Shown in pieces: positions 10,745-24,636 of a DNA stretch of 56,000 nt (the stretch's first letter is position 1; every line of letters starts with the position of its first letter). The stretch covers positions 719,223,867 to 719,279,866 of the forward strand of contig NC_081413.1 in assembly GCF_030272615.1 (NCBI RefSeq), given 5' to 3'. The notes beneath the pieces were generated by a model, which worked only from the letters and a program-made list of their open reading frames with translations, was not told where the DNA came from and ran no database searches. The translations under genes were made by a program, and so were the position numbers. This DNA is from Cryptomeria japonica (taxonomy: Eukaryota > Streptophyta > Pinopsida > Cupressales > Cupressaceae).

Positions 10745-12815
10745 CTTCAAACCATTCACAAGAGAAGATAATTGGTGATAAGAATGAAGGTGTGTAAACT
10801 AGGAGAAAGATCTTAGAGAACTCATGTTTGATATCTACAATAGAAGCCAAGACAGTAAAGGAGGCACTAAAAGATGATGATTTAATGCAATGAAATGAAG
10901 AATTAGATCAAATTGAGAAGAATCAGACATGGTCACTTGTTCCTAGACCAGAGGATAATAATATAATTGGAACAAAATGGGTCTTTAGGAATAAGTTGAA
11001 TGAAGAAAGAAAAGTTGTAAGAAATAATGAGAGGTTAGTCTAAGAAGGGTATGCATAGGAAGAAGGTGAGGAATATGGTGAAATATTTGCACTGATTGCT
11101 AGATTAGAAAGTGTAAGGATGCTAATGGAATTTTCTACATATAAGGGATTCAAATTCTATCAAATGGATGTCAAATCCACCTGTTTGAATGGAATTCTAG
11201 AAGAAGAAGTATACATTGAACAACTAGATGGATTTTCTTTGACTGATGATAAAGATATGGTGTTAAGAAGGCATCAAGGGCATGGTATGAGAGATTACAT
11301 GCACATTTGATCAAGATTAGATTCCAATGTACCATTGAGGATAGTAAAATTTATCTAAAAAAAATGATGGAGACAAGATGCTAATAGCTGAAGTGTTTGT
11401 AGTTCACATAATATTTGGTGGCAATGATGATATGTGTATGAATTTTGTTGATGAGATAAAAAAAGGAATTTCAAATGTCTCTAATCAGTGAAATCAAGTT
11501 TTTTATTGCCTTATAGGTCCAACAACTAGATGCTGGTATCTTTATTTGTCAGACCAAGTATATCAAAGAAGTGTTGAAGACTTTCGGTATGGAAGACTGC
11601 AAACTGGTAGGAACACCGATGGTTACAGGTGGCAAGTTGTCAAAGAAAGATGATTCCCCTAATGTTAGTGAAAAAGAGTATAGGTCTATGATTGGTAAGA
11701 TACACTATGTTGTTCATAGTAGACCAGACATTTCTCATGCTATTGGATTAGTTCCTAGATTTCAAAAAGAGCCTAAAGAGAGTCACATGGTGGCTGTGAA
11801 GAGAATTTTCTGGTATCTCAAAGGCACGGTATACAATGGATTATGGTATCCCTATAAATAATTTTACTTTAGATGTCTTTACTGATGCTGATTGGGCAAG
11901 TAATGTGGATGACTGGAAAAACACAACCGATGGATCCTTTCTACTAGGTGGAAGATTAGTGGCACAGACAAGCAAGAAACAAGCATGTGTTTCTCAATCT
12001 ACAACTGAAGCAGAGTATGTAGCTGCATCCATGAATTGCATGTAGGACATATGGATGAGACATGTGCAAGAAGGATTCAAGATAGATATGTTTGAACTGG
12101 TGACTATCTATTATGATAATACAAGTGCAATCAACATTTCTAATAATCATGTACTTCATGCTAGAACCAAGAACATTGAATTGAAGTATCATTTCCTAAG
12201 GGAAAGAGTTCAAAAAAAAAGGTGATGATGGAATAAGTGAAGAGTAAAGATCAGTTAGCCGATATCTTTACTAAGCCCTTACCAAAGGCTATCTTTGACT
12301 TTCTTAGAGGAAAACTAGGGGTTAGACCACTAGACCAGAAGAACTAGAATGATGGAGATGCGTCAATCCTATGGATTTCATGTTTATCTTTCACTAAGGA
12401 TTGATGAAGGTGTAGTCTACTCCTTTGGGGGAGAAATTCTAATGTAAAATTCTGATTTAATGCTCTGTTATAATTTTCTGATTTGAGTAGCAAAGATAAT
12501 GGAAGAGGCAGCAACAAAATTGAAGACAAGTAATGCATTTATACCTTTGGCATTACTGTCAAAGGGGGAGAAGAAAAGAAATCAGATATGGGAGAAGTTG
12601 TAGATGACTTGGAGGAGAAGAAAAGAAAATAGATATGGGAGAAGGTGAAGATCAGATTGTCAGATTGAGAAAAGGATTGGTTAAGGGGGAGAAGATAAAA
12701 GGAGGAGAATCGATAGATGATGTGATGATGTGATACCAACAAGAAAGTTGCAGATGATGATGTTACTCCAATTATATATCTGATTGGTGTTTCTATCAAT
12801 GCCAAAGGGGGAGAA
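10745..12815 (+). pseudogene. Ty1/copia RT-RNase H fragment, 5'-truncated
   Basis: Homologous to 16,740-18,743. Shows RT pieces (FKFYQMDVKSTCLNGILEEEVYIEQ), then GTPMVTGGKLSKKDD, EYRSMIGKIHYVVHSRPDIS and the copia RNase H (FTDADWASNVDDW, SQSTTEAEYVAASMNCM, NTSAINISNN, LADIFTKPLPKA). Stops, frameshifts and a deletion of the RT LYGLK block (about 11,262) kill it. A polypurine tract CAAAGGGGGAGAA at 12,803-12,815 abuts the LTR at 12,816. Gag, protease and integrase are absent: homology starts at about 10,745. Confidence 0.85.
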
Positions 12816-14395
12816 TGTTGGCATTTGGCATAACTGATGCATGTAATGCAGTTGAAGGATGGTGATTGAACTAGTAGAGGATAGAAGACTAGATTTTGTG
12901 GTTAGATGACATTATCAGTTATTTGTGTTTTCATTGATGGAAACTAATGTGAACTGATGTTTGGTTTGTCATCTAAGTGATTTGTTTTATCAGAAGACAG
13001 GGTTTACCGGTAGAGAACTAAAGTCTGTGAAATAGGACTTTAACCGGTAAACTAAGATGTTTTGCTTAAATCGGGCGATCGGTAATGTTTTGTGATTTGA
13101 GGTTTGGATGGTGAACTTATATCATGGAAACATGTATCTGATTGGAACCGAAACTTGTGATGATTATCAAAAGATATGTTTCAAATTTTTGATGAATTTT
13201 TGCTAAGGTTTTAGTAGGGTTTAAGGACTAGTGAAGAAATCATCAAATCGGTACTGATTTTGTTATGGCGGTGATCGACAACGAGTCTACATGAAGGTGG
13301 TAATACAAAACAACCCATATGAATGATGAAGGAGTTTATTGGGAATGTGCAAAGTACTTACCAGAATGAGCTAAGGGTTTGACTTTGGTACAGATCAGAT
13401 TTTTGTGATGAGTTCCGATCAACCAACAATTGATATTGCATTGTAATTCATGATGTAATTTAGGGTTTAGTGGCCGACCTAGTTGAGATGGCTATTTAGG
13501 TTGAAACAATTGATTTTCATTATGTTGGTGGTCTTAGAGAATGTGTTGAGTCATCCAAGTGAAATGTGAGATCTTCTTGAGAGTTGCAGAGTGGTGTGCA
13601 TAACAGGATCTGATTAAGCAAGCAGAGAAGTGCAAGTAATAGATCATTTTCTTACTATTGTTCCCTATTAGTTGCAGTAGGTTAAATCCCTTAACTGGGT
13701 AGGTCCAAACATGCCTTAAACATTTAAGCCCCCTAACAAGGAAACTCTCAAAAAGAGTGGTAAATCCTCTCAAGAGGTTGATCCTAATAGGACATTAAGC
13801 TCCTAACTGGGCTGCTACGTAAATCCCTTAATCAGGTGACTCCTAACAGGGTTTTCTCCTAATAGGGCATATTGTAAGATCCAAATAGGGCTAATCTCTT
13901 AATATTGCATACTTCAAAAGAGTACAAATACTTGTGGGTACCAACTCCCACCATGTTTTTTCCCATTTGGGTTTCCACGTCAAAAACTTATGGTGTTCAT
14001 GTGTGGAATGTTTTTCATGTGATGTTCTTGTTTATGTTTCATTTCATGCATTATTTCTGAGACAGCGGTTATGTTGTTTTATCATTAGTTTATCAAAGGT
14101 TACCTAGACTGATAAGAAGTTGTTAAGGAAAGTATTTGATGTGATTGATAAGGTTGATAAGTTGATATATGATCAAATTGATATGATTTCTTAAGTAGCG
14201 AAAGTATTGATAGTTGTGATAAATGATTTGATTAATGTGTTAAGAAAATCTGATCAAGAGGTTGTTAGATCTTATTAAAGAAGTTGCATTATTTGTTAAA
14301 TGGTTTCAGATTTGATATAAGTTTATTTTGGGGATTTTAGTTTTAGTTGGTCTTAATACTGATTCACCCCCATCTCTGTATTAACTGGATCCTCA
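12816..14395 (+). repeat. copia LTR (left copy)
   Basis: Begins TGTTGGCATTTGGCATAACT directly after a polypurine tract and ends CTGGATCCTCA; homologous throughout to 18,744-20,333. It serves both as 3' LTR of the fragment on its left and 5' LTR of the element on its right. The repeated TAACAGGG and TTAACTGGG words near 13,700-13,870 are characteristic of this LTR family. Confidence 0.85.
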
Positions 14396-15740
14396 TATTA
14401 TTAACAGAAATAACATATGTTGCTCCTACCACTACTCCCTTGACACCGGATGAACTTAGAGAACAACAAGATAACATGTAAGCCTTAGAAGATATTGTTA
14501 GTACTTTATCTGATTCAGAATATATTGATGTTCAAGGATTGGAAACTATAGGTGAGGTTTGGGAAAAGTTAGATTTAATCTATGGAGAAGATGAGCATGT
14601 TCAAAGAGCCAAAGAGGAAAGCTTGAGAGGAAAGTTCGATGACATGAGAATGCTTGAAGGAGAAAATATTGCATAGTATGGTTAGAGAATTAAAGAAGTT
14701 GTTGGCAGCATAAAGTGTGTTGGAGGTAAAATGGATGATGATGCAATAGTAAGTAAAATGCTTAGAACTCTTCAACCTCAGTATGCTATAAGAGTATCTG
14801 CAATCCAAGAACTTAGATCTATTTCAAAGGATAAGGTAACTGTTGATTCATTGATTGGTAAGATTGCAACTTTTGAGTTAAATAGTTTTACCAATAGTGT
14901 GACAAAATCTACAAAATCTGCCTTTAAAGCTTCTGTTACAGGTTCATTTGCTAAAAAAGGAAAAGATATATGTCAGAATCATGAGTACAGGTCAAGTCAT
15001 GGAAGTAACCAGGGAAGTGAAGACAATGAAGATCAAGTGATGGAACTTGAGGCACTATTAGCAAAATTATTTCCAAGAGCCATTGGTAAGTATAAAGGAA
15101 AGATACCTTTGAAGTGTTTCTCTTGTAGTAAAATTGGTCATATTGCTTCTAACTACCCTAACACTGATAAGAAAGAGAATTTTAGGAGATTCAAAGGAAA
15201 GGGAAAGAAACATTATTATGTAGCAGTAGATGAAGGTGTGACCGATGAGGAGTCTGAAGGTGAAGATGACAATGAGGACATTGTGTTTGTAGCCATGAAA
15301 GAGGAACTGATAGATGAAAAGGCATTGGTATCTCATATGGAGAATAGTGATGAATGGATTATAGACAGTGGCTACTCACACCACATGACCAAAGATAAAA
15401 GTAAGTTCATAACCCTTGATAAATTTGATGGAGGTGTTGTTAGATTTGGAAATAACTCTCCCTACATGGTGAAAGGTAAAGGTTTAGTTTTTCTAAATGG
15501 GAAGAGCAATGTCGATGATGTGTTTTGGGTTGATGGTCTAAAGCATAATCTTTTAAGTGTTGGTCAGCTCAATGATAAAGGTTATTTGCTTGAGTTTAAA
15601 ACTAGAGTCTGCAAAATTCTTGGAGGTAATGGTGAATTGATTGCTACCAAGAAGCAAACTATAGGTAACTTATTCCATTTGAATATTAATATTAATAATT
15701 GTCTAGTTGCAAGAATGGAAGATAGTTGGTTATGGCATTA
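14396..15740 (+). pseudogene. gag: Ty1/copia gag and protease
   Basis: Frame 14,401-15,740 holds copia gag without its N-terminus: DIVSTLSDSEYIDVQ, RAKEESLRGKFDDMRM, KMLRTLQPQYAIRVSAIQEL, and a zinc knuckle CFSCSKIGHIASNYP in which the final Cys is Tyr. Protease follows with WIIDSGYSHHMT (DSG, the third Gly intact) and DGLKHNLLSVGQL. The frame ends after DSWLWH, the start of the pre-integrase region. Stops: TAA near 14,480, two TAG near 14,675. There is no tRNA-Met primer site between the LTR end and this frame, so the leader and gag start have been deleted. Confidence 0.85.
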
Positions 15741-18700
15741 AATATGTTGTCATGTTAATTATGATAATTTGGCTAAGATAAGAGAGTCAAGTGTTGTAAG
15801 AGGATTGACACAATTTGTCAAACCAGAATTGTACTTCTGAGAATATTTTAGATTTGGTACATAATGATCTTTATGGCCCTATGAGAACAACGAGTTATGA
15901 CAGTGATAGGTATTTCATGATTTTTACTGATGACTTCTAAAATGATGTGGGCAACATTTTTGAAGGACAAATTAAAAGCATTAAGTAAATTTAAATCATT
16001 TAAAGCTCTAATTGAAAATGAGACTGGTAAGAATTTGAAATGTTTAAGATCAGACCGGGGAGATAAATTCACATCTGATGAATTTTTTAAGTATTGTGAT
16101 GAATAGGGTATAAAGAGACAAATGTCTGCTTTGAGGACACCACAACAAAATGGTATAGTAGAAAGTATGAACATAATAATAGTTGAAGTTGAAAGAACCA
16201 TGTTATTACAAGATGATGTATCAGAAATGTTTTGGAGAGAAGCAGTCAGTACTACTGTATACACTTTAAATTGGGTACTGATAAAGAGATGTAACAATAA
16301 GACACCCTATGAGATATGGTATGGAAAAACTCCTTGTGTAAGTTATTTAAAAAAAATTGGAAGTCAATGTTTTATTAAGAGAGATAACTACGCTGAGAAA
16401 TTTAATGCAAAATCTGATGAAGGAATTTTTCTTGGTTACTCTTCTAAGAGTAAGGTATATAAATGTTACAATAAGAGAACTAAGAAAATTGTTGAAAGTG
16501 CCAATGTAAAAGTTGATGATCTATCTGATAAGTCTGATGGTACAAGTAGATCAGAACCTGAAAAGGATGATAATGAAGAAAAACTTGTGATCATTGAACA
16601 AGAGGCAAAGAATAATGAAGAACTGACAAATGTAGAATTAGATTCTCAACTGGTAAGCAATTACAATGAGGAAGAAAATGAAGAACCTGATGCAGAAGAT
16701 GTAGAAGAAACATAGGCAATACCTAGATATGTCAGATTGAACCATTCACAAGAGTAGATAATTGGTGATAAGAATGCAGGTGTGCAAACCAGGAGAAAGA
16801 TTCGAGAGGACTCATGTTTGATTTCTACAATAGAACCCAAGACAGTTAAGGAAGCAATGATTGAAGAATTAGATCAAATTGAGAAGAATCAAGCATGGTC
16901 ACTTATTCCTAGACTAGAGGATAAGAATGTAATTGGAACAAAATGGGTCTTTGGGAATAAATTGGATGAAGAAGAAAAAAATGTAAGAAACAAGGCGAGG
17001 TTAGTCTGCAAAGGGTATGCTCAAGAAGAAGGTGAGGATTATGGTGAAACATTTGCACTAATTGCTAGATTAGAAGAAGTAAGGATGCTATTGGCATTTG
17101 CTACATACAAGGGATTTAAATTTTATCAAATGGATGTCAAATCATCCTTTCTGAATAGAATTCTAGAAGAAGAAGTATACATTGAACAACCAGATGGATT
17201 TTCCTTGACTCATGATAAGGACATGATTTATAAATTTCAGAAAGCACTATATGGTCTAAAGAAGGCACCAAGAGCATGGTATGAGAGATTACATGCACAT
17301 TTGATCAAAATTGGATTCCAATGTACTAGTGAGGACAACAACATTTATTTGAAGACTAATGGAGATAAGATGCTAATAGCAGAAGTGTTTGTAGATGACA
17401 TAATTTTTGGTGGAAATGATGATATGTGTATCGATTTTGCTAATATAATGAAAAAGGAATTTCAAATGTCTCTAATCAATGAAATAAAGTTCTTTATTGG
17501 CTTATAGGTCCAACAACTGGATGGTGGTATCTTTATTTGTCAGACCAATTATATCAAAGAGGTGTTGAAGACATTCGACATGGAAGACTACAAAGTGGTA
17601 GGAACATCGATGGTGACAAGATGCAAGTTGTCCAAGCAAGATGATTACCATGTTGTTAGTGAAAAAGAGTACAGATCTATGATTGGCAAGCTACACTATG
17701 TTTTGCATAGCAAACCGAACATTGCTCATGTTGTTGGATTAGTAGCTAGATTTCAAAAATAGCCTAAGGAGAATCACATGGTGGTTGTGAAGAATTTTTT
17801 CTTTTTATCTCAAAGGCACAATAGACTATGGTTTATGGTATCCCTATAAAGGAAATTTTACTTTGTATGTCTTTACTGATGTTGATTAGGAAGGTAATAT
17901 GGATGATTAGAAAATCACAACCAGTGGAGCTTTTCTACTTGGCGGAAGATTAGTGGCATGGATGAGCAAGAAATAAACCCATGTTTCTCAATCTATAATT
18001 GAAGAAGAGTATGTAGCTGCATCCATGAATTACACATAGGAAATATGGATGAGACATGTGCTAGTAGTGTTGAAGATAGATATGTCTGAACCGGTGACTA
18101 TCTATTGTGATAACACAAGTGCAATAAATATTTCTAATAATTCTATACTTCATGCTAGAACCAAGAACATTGAATTGAAGTACCATTTCCTAAGGGAAAG
18201 AGTTCAAGAAAAATAAATCAAGATGGAATATGTGAAGAGTAAAGATCAGTTAGCTGATATCTTTACTAAGCCCTTACCGAAGGCAACCTTTGAGTTTCTT
18301 AGAGGTAAACTAGGGGTTAGACCCCTACACCGGAAGAAATAGAATGATGGAGATGCATCAATCCTATGGATTTGATGTTTATGTTTCACTAAGGATTGAT
18401 GAAGGTGTAGGATAATCCTTTGGAAGAGAAAGTTTGATGTAAAGTTCTGATTTAATGCTCTAATATAAATTTTTTTATTTGATTAGAAGAGATGATGGAA
18501 GAGGCATCAACAGAATTGAAGACAAGTCATGTATTTACACCTTTGGCATTGTAGTCAAAGGGAGAGAAGAAAATAAATTAGATATGGGAGAAGAAAAGAA
18601 ACCAGATATGGGAGAAGTTGAAGATCGGATTGAGAAAAGTATTGGTTAAGGGGCAAAAGACAAAAGAAGGAGAATTAGCAGATGATGATGTTACTCTGAT

Positions 18701-18743
18701 TGTATATTTGATTAGTGTTGTCATCCATGCCAAAGGGGGAGAA
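15741..18743 (+). pseudogene. pol: Ty1/copia integrase-RT-RNase H
   Basis: Integrase core remnants (DRYF..FTDDF in shifted frames, LRTPQQNGIVES at about 16,130, FWREAVSTTVYTLNWVL, NKTPYEIWYGKTP) are followed by an acidic linker. RT is 16,782-17,507: GTKWVFGNKLDEE, FKFYQMDVKSSFLNRILEEE, LYGLKKAPRAWYERLH, EVFVDDIIFGGN (VDD catalytic box). RNase H remnants (DADW-like, EEYVAASMN, LADIFTKPLPKA) run to about 18,340. The pre-integrase HHCC zinc site is deleted near 15,835. Many stops and frameshifts. Polypurine tract at 18,731-18,743. Confidence 0.85.
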
Positions 18744-20333
18744 TGTTGGCATTTGGCATAACTGATGTAGAATGAGATGATGTAGTTGAAGACTAATGAC
18801 TGCACCAGTAGAGGATAGAAGACTATTTGTTATGAAGAGATTGAGATTTTGTGATTACATAATTTGATCAGTTATTTGTGTTGTCATTGTTGGCAACTGA
18901 TGTCAAATAGTGATTATTGATGTTCTTGATGTTTTGTTTTGTCATCTAAGTGATTTGGTTTACCAGAAGATAGGATTTACTGACAAAGAACCGAAGTTTG
19001 TAAAATAGGACTTTAACCAGTAAAGTAGAGATGTTTTGGTTGAATTGGGCGATCGACAATGATTGGTGATTTGCGGGTTGGAATGTGAGCTTGTATCATG
19101 GAAAGGAGTATCTGATCAAAACCAGAACTTCTAAATATTATCGGATGGCATGTTTCAAATTTTTGATGAAGTTTTGCTAAGGTTTTAGTAGGGTTTAAGA
19201 TCGGTGAAGAAATCATCAAACCGGTAATGATTTTTGTTATGGTGGTGATCAACGGTGAGTCTACATAAAGGTGGTAACATGACATAACCCGCATGAATGA
19301 TTTGATTTCTATTTTGGCACGATTCAAGGAAGAATTTCTTGGGAAACTGTGAAACTCTTAGTTGAGTGTTTTGAGGTTTTGACTTTGGTACAGATCAGAT
19401 TTTCATGATGGGTTTCGATCAACCAATGGTCGATATTGTATTATAATTAGTGTAATGATCTATATTTTTTTCTGAGATGATCTCTTATGATTTGTATTGT
19501 AATTTCATGATGTAATTAGGGTTTAGTGGCCGACCTAGTTGAGATGGCTATTTAGGATGGCACAGTTGATGTTTTTGGTGTCGGTGGTCTTCAGAGATTG
19601 TGTTGACTCATCCAAGAGAAGTGTGAGATCTACCTTAGAGTTGCAAAGTGTTGAGCATAACTAGATTTGATTTAGCAAGTAGAGAAGTGCAAGTAATAGA
19701 TCACTTTTTCATTGTTATTCCCTAACAGTTGCACCAGGTTAAATCCCTTAATTGGGTAGGTCTTAACAGATCATCAAGATCCTAATTGGGTGACTCCTAA
19801 CAGGGTGTATTGTAAGCTCCTAACATGGCTAAGCTCCTAATAGGGCATACTTCAAAAGAGTAAAAAAATTTGTGGGTGCCAACTCCCACCATGGTTTTTC
19901 CCTATTTGGGTTTCCACATCAAAAAAATTATGGTGTTAATGTGTGGAATGCTTTTTATGTGATGTTCTTGTTTATGTTACATTTCATGCACTATTTCTGA
20001 GTAAACTGTTTATGATGTTTTATCAAAGGTTTATCAAAGGTTACTGGTATTGATAAGAGTTGGTAGAGAAAGTGTTTGAACTAATAGATGAGGATAATGA
20101 GTTGGTAAATGGTCAAATTTATATGACTTCTTTAGTGGTGAAAGAATAAATAGATGTTGTAAATGATCTAATTAATGTGTTAGCAAATCTGATTAAGAGG
20201 TTGTTAGATCTGATAAAAGAAGTTGAGATATTTGATAAATGATTTCAGATCTGATATAAGTTTGTTTTTGGTTTAAAGTTTCAATTGGTATTAATACTAA
20301 TTCACCCCCCTCTCAGTATTAACTGGATCCTCA
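18744..20333 (+). repeat. copia LTR (right copy)
   Basis: Begins TGTTGGCATTTGGCATAACT after the polypurine tract and ends CTGGATCCTCA. Homologous to 12,816-14,395 but clearly diverged, including small indels, so the insertion is not young. No target-site duplication can be assigned because the left side of the element is truncated. The following 147 bases (20,334-20,480) show nothing I can name. Confidence 0.85.
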
Positions 20334-20480
20334 TAAGATTAGCAAAATCATCAATCCAGATAAAAGAATAAGGCTCTAAAATCCACCAGATTGATGCAAC
20401 TCAATGCATCTAGTTCTCATTAGGAGGGGTGGATACCCCTAACTTGTCTCTCAAATAAACAAATGTATCTGTAGGCAACG

Positions 20481-21206
20481 TGTTGGAATTTGCATGAATA
20501 TTGCATTAATGATATGTTATGTTATCATTGTTGTCAATTAAACTAGTAATGATATTATTGATATTTTTGTAATATTGTTACTATAACCATTAGGAATAAT
20601 TTGTTAGGAGAACCAGTAACCAGTGTAAATCTTATCTATTGTTGTAACCGGTAAACCCTACCTATTGTTTCTAATAAAACCTAACCAATTAAGTTTGGTG
20701 AATTGGTTATATTGGTTTATGATCTAATGATGAGTGGTAATGATGATGACACGCGTGATTATTGTATGAAGACAATTCCAAGAGATTTTGGTGAGTTGTT
20801 GTAATGGTTTTTTAGGGAATGAGAAAATGTATTGCATCTAATGCAAAGCGTGTGATGAGTTACTAAGTTTAATGAAGCGGTGATCAAGGAGCGGTCAAGG
20901 TTTTCTTGATTGATGTGCAGAGATAGTTATGTAATCCAATAGTCATACTTGAACCAAATTTGTTTGTAATCTCTATGAGAGAATTAGGTTTTTGTTGTGT
21001 TACTGACCTATTGATTTGTATTTAAGGTTGATGAAGTTGTTTAGTTTTAAGAGAGTTGGCAAAGAGATAGACACAGTTTAGTTGAGTGTGTGGTTACCGA
21101 ACCAGATGATGTATGTTATTCACAATGCACCACTGAAATGGATGTTAGACATAATGCACCAGTTCAGTTCAGTTGAGTGTAAAGGTAGATAGGAGCATGA
21201 AATGGA
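20481..21206 (+). repeat. left part of an unidentified copia-type LTR, split by insertion
   Basis: Begins TGTTGGAATTTGCATGAATA. Its right-hand continuation is at 43,789-43,884 across the insertion at 21,207-43,783: the target bases ATGGA occur at 21,202-21,206 and again at 43,784-43,788. The continuation contains CCCCTAATTGGGTAAG, resembling the TTAACTGGGTAGG words of the copia LTRs at 13,690 and 19,750. It is therefore probably an LTR remnant, but no partner LTR or internal region is visible. Confidence 0.5.
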
Positions 21207-23315
21207 TGTTAGACACAATGCACCACTGAGAGGGGGAGGGAGTGAATTAGTGGTCTTCAAATCTTTTCCCTTTATCTATCCTTTGTGAGCATACCAGTTT
21301 ATGGATCACACACAATGCAGACTTACTGGTTAGTGGGGAGACCAAAACAAATGCAATCACACAATGGACATCACATAACACTAGCATATATGAGGAAAAC
21401 CCAAGATGGGAAAAACCTCGGTGAGAAATGTTGTTGGACTCTATTGCTCCAATCCAGCCTCACAATGAAAACATAGTTACAAATTTTAGAGCACCAACCC
21501 CTGACTTTAGGGCACAAACCCAAGGAGCTACAACCCCTGCCTGGTTTATGGGCTACAACCCAAAGGAGCACCAACCCCTATCTTTAGGGTGCCAACCCCT
21601 GCACCAAGCTACAACTCAGTTTTCACAATATAAACATCAAATACAAAAGTAATTATCTTGTTACAAGTGAGTCTTGCAACCTTATCATATATTTTTCTCT
21701 ATCGGTGAGATACCTTCTCTGCTACACCAACTCAATATTCTTGCTACTCTCAGTGAATCTTCTCCTCACTGCTCTGCTCTTCAATGGTTCTACTCTTTGC
21801 CAGTTCTTTGTCTACCTTCTTTGCAAACTCCTTCACTTATACTCCACCAGTATGAACACTATTGTTTCTTCTCTCCAACTGGTTGAACACTTCAATCAGG
21901 TTCTCCCTTACTCCCACTCTCTTCTCAGATGCTCATTGAGAACTTGGCTGATTTGCTCTTACTTGTAGAAGTCTCCCACTTTACAGTAGCATAATGATCT
22001 TCTTTACATCAACAACAAATAATCTCTTTGGCCTTCATACTTATAGCCCAGACTTCCACCAAATCCCAATTCAAAAACTAGGCAGTTAGGGTTTCCTCAC
22101 CGTCCTCGAGGCAAACCAAATCCAATCAGATCTTGCTCGATCTGATCTCCCTAACATCCATATGTTCATCTACGCCATTGATGGGCCTTCAAATACATGT
22201 TTTCCAAATATGGGAAACATGATCCTCTACCTAGACCTGCATCTGTCAAACCACCATTAATGCATTTGTTGTTTCCTTCTCGAGGTCATCTTACAATCTA
22301 ATCTTCTTGCTTTGATCTAGGTGCCAACCACTCCTTGATTCTTCTCTTTTGTTCATTCTCCCTCGAGCCACACACTTCTGATCTGATCCACAAATCACAT
22401 GATCCATATTCAGTGCACACCTGTCAAGATACCTAACTCCACATGACACTTCACCAACCTTTGTGAGCTTGCCACCTTGACCCCATGTTGCACCCACATC
22501 AACCAACTATTGATTTGGCTCTTTAAGTTGGTCCACATAGGATCATCGACCAAAACACTCTATTGGTTCCTCTTTCTTGTCAGTTTACTAACCCTACTAG
22601 TATCTCACATTCTACCGGTTAGTCAAGGTGACAAACACTTCACACTTCCTTTGTACTAGCATCTTAATATGCCTTCTCTGTCGGTCTAGTGCATAACCCT
22701 GATCTCATTCTTTTAAGGCATTCCCTCTAATCACTGGTAGATCTCATGTGAACCTTCAAGTACTTTCCTTTATCTCTTCACTCTTATCTCACCAAACTAT
22801 AATGCACATGATGCATAATAGGAGATAAGATCCACATACTTGGTGGAGTAACACCTTGTCTTCTGCATCTTGCAATGCTCTTCATGTGACTTCCATGTTT
22901 GTGCAGTATCTCTTCAAACAGGCACATGTGATATGATATGAGCACATTCACTATCAGTCATTGCTTCTCATGATGACTGCATCTTCATCCGGTGGGAGTC
23001 CTATTGTTCTGCAACCTCATTGCATACCGGTGACCTGTTCAATCTTCTCTTCTAGTGTTGATGTGATTCAGATAACATTTTGCCTCTTCATCACAAAAAA
23101 CCGCTCAAACACCTCTCTATCTCATCACGCAGGTCAGACACTAACTTGTGTACTAGTGTCACCAGTGATCATCTTCCTTACCTTACCGGTGTTCTGCAAC
23201 ACAAGGTGATATCCAAGATATCATATCTTGTAATCCATAGCAGTGTTGCACATTCATCTCTTCTACTGGTAGTCATCCTATACTGGTTGACATCAATGAC
23301 AACACAATGCCAACA
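21207..23315 (-). repeat. 3' LTR of the gag-only copia-type element
   Basis: On the minus strand it starts TGTTGGCATTGTG after the purine tract AAAGGGGGAGAT and ends GTGTCTAACA. The matching LTR starts at 26,210, and the pair can be followed through both interruptions. A cluster of imperfect ACCAACCCC and TACAACCC words lies at 21,490-21,610 and again at 26,500-26,640. Confidence 0.85.
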
Positions 23316-24636
23316 ATCTCCCCCTTTGGCATTGATGTCAACACATGTAGTATCTAGCATACTACATAGTCTTTCTTCCCCTTACCCAACAACTAACACC
23401 AATTGAGCATGCACGTCCGATGCAATTTGAACTCAATTTGTAGAAAGACTGATACCAATTGTTGACATGTAAGTGAATACTAATCACCTGCCAGTCAACC
23501 TACAATGCCTCTACAATTTTCATCTCCTAAAGTTTGGGCAGTCAATATCCTTGCAAGTTCAAGCAAGTTGGCTCTTCATTATGAGACTCTTCATGATGAG
23601 CACTTGAACTCCACCTGAGTCATAAATCTTAGGTTCTTATCTCTGGTCAGGTACAATACCGAGACTCCAATCTCCTCCATATACCTGTTTAGCTTTGCAT
23701 ATGTGATCATCTGATGATCCTTCAACTCCATTATAACCACCACAACCTATGACATGATCCTGGATCTACACAATGCCAGAGAATGTTATCATCATGCCAA
23801 GAATTGAACTGGTTAGCCCAAAAACATGCATGTCTGCATGAACAACCAAGGGACCAACATATGTCAATCAGGTCTTTTCCAATACCACCTGAGACATGAA
23901 CTCCACATTCCATGCTACCGGGGCTAATGCAATGAACTTCCAACTTGATTGTCTTACATGATCTACAAGTACCTATTAGCATACATGCCAATAACATCCT
24001 CCACATACTGGTTAACATCTAATGTCAGTTGTTAACCTCCACTTCTTGACACATGCAGTAGTGATCCATTACTGATCTATAGGTGTGTAGTCAAGGAAAC
24101 TTCTACACACACTTATCTTTACATTTTCTTCTTTCATACCGACAACAACATGTTCTTCCATGTTGCCTTCTTCACTGAGTGGGTGAAAAATAAATTCAAT
24201 GTACTTCTCCCCCTAATATTATGCATCTCCTTTAGGCTTTAGGAGATATCACCTGTGAAAAGAGTGCATAGTGCCACTCCATGGTCTTCTTCCTCCATAC
24301 CTACTTAATCTCATTCTTCTTCCCATTTTCAGACTGGGGAGAAGGTCTTTCCTTCTTCTACTGAGGTGTCCTTCCATTTCCTAATTTTCCATCATAGCCA
24401 GAAGTAGTTCTATAGTAGCACACAACATCCATCCCAACTTCATGATTATAGAATCTCTTGACATATTAGTTTGACCATCTTCTTTTGGTCATGTTGTTGT
24501 TGCTGGCAGCCAAAACTGGCCGACCTCTTTCTTCTGCAAGGATGTTTCTCCTTTGGTTCCAATCAAGTCTCTAACTTCCACATGCTCTATATTCGCCTTT
24601 TTGCATAGAATAGCCATTGTACCGGCCTCCATGTGA
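23316..24636 (-). other. 3' internal region of the gag-only element, no recognised gene
   Basis: Lies between the gag zinc knuckles and the 3' LTR, where pol would be in an autonomous copia element. Conceptual translation shows no DSG protease, integrase, VDD or RNase H motif. An 95-codon open stretch at 23,731-24,018 is rich in Cys and Trp but has no recognisable domain. A polypurine tract abuts the LTR at 23,316-23,328. Confidence 0.6.

Noticed and set aside
23731-24018. Cys/Trp-rich 95-codon ORF as a secreted peptide gene
   Set aside because: No signal peptide, regular Cys spacing or conservation is visible, and it lies in the non-coding 3' part of a gag-only element.
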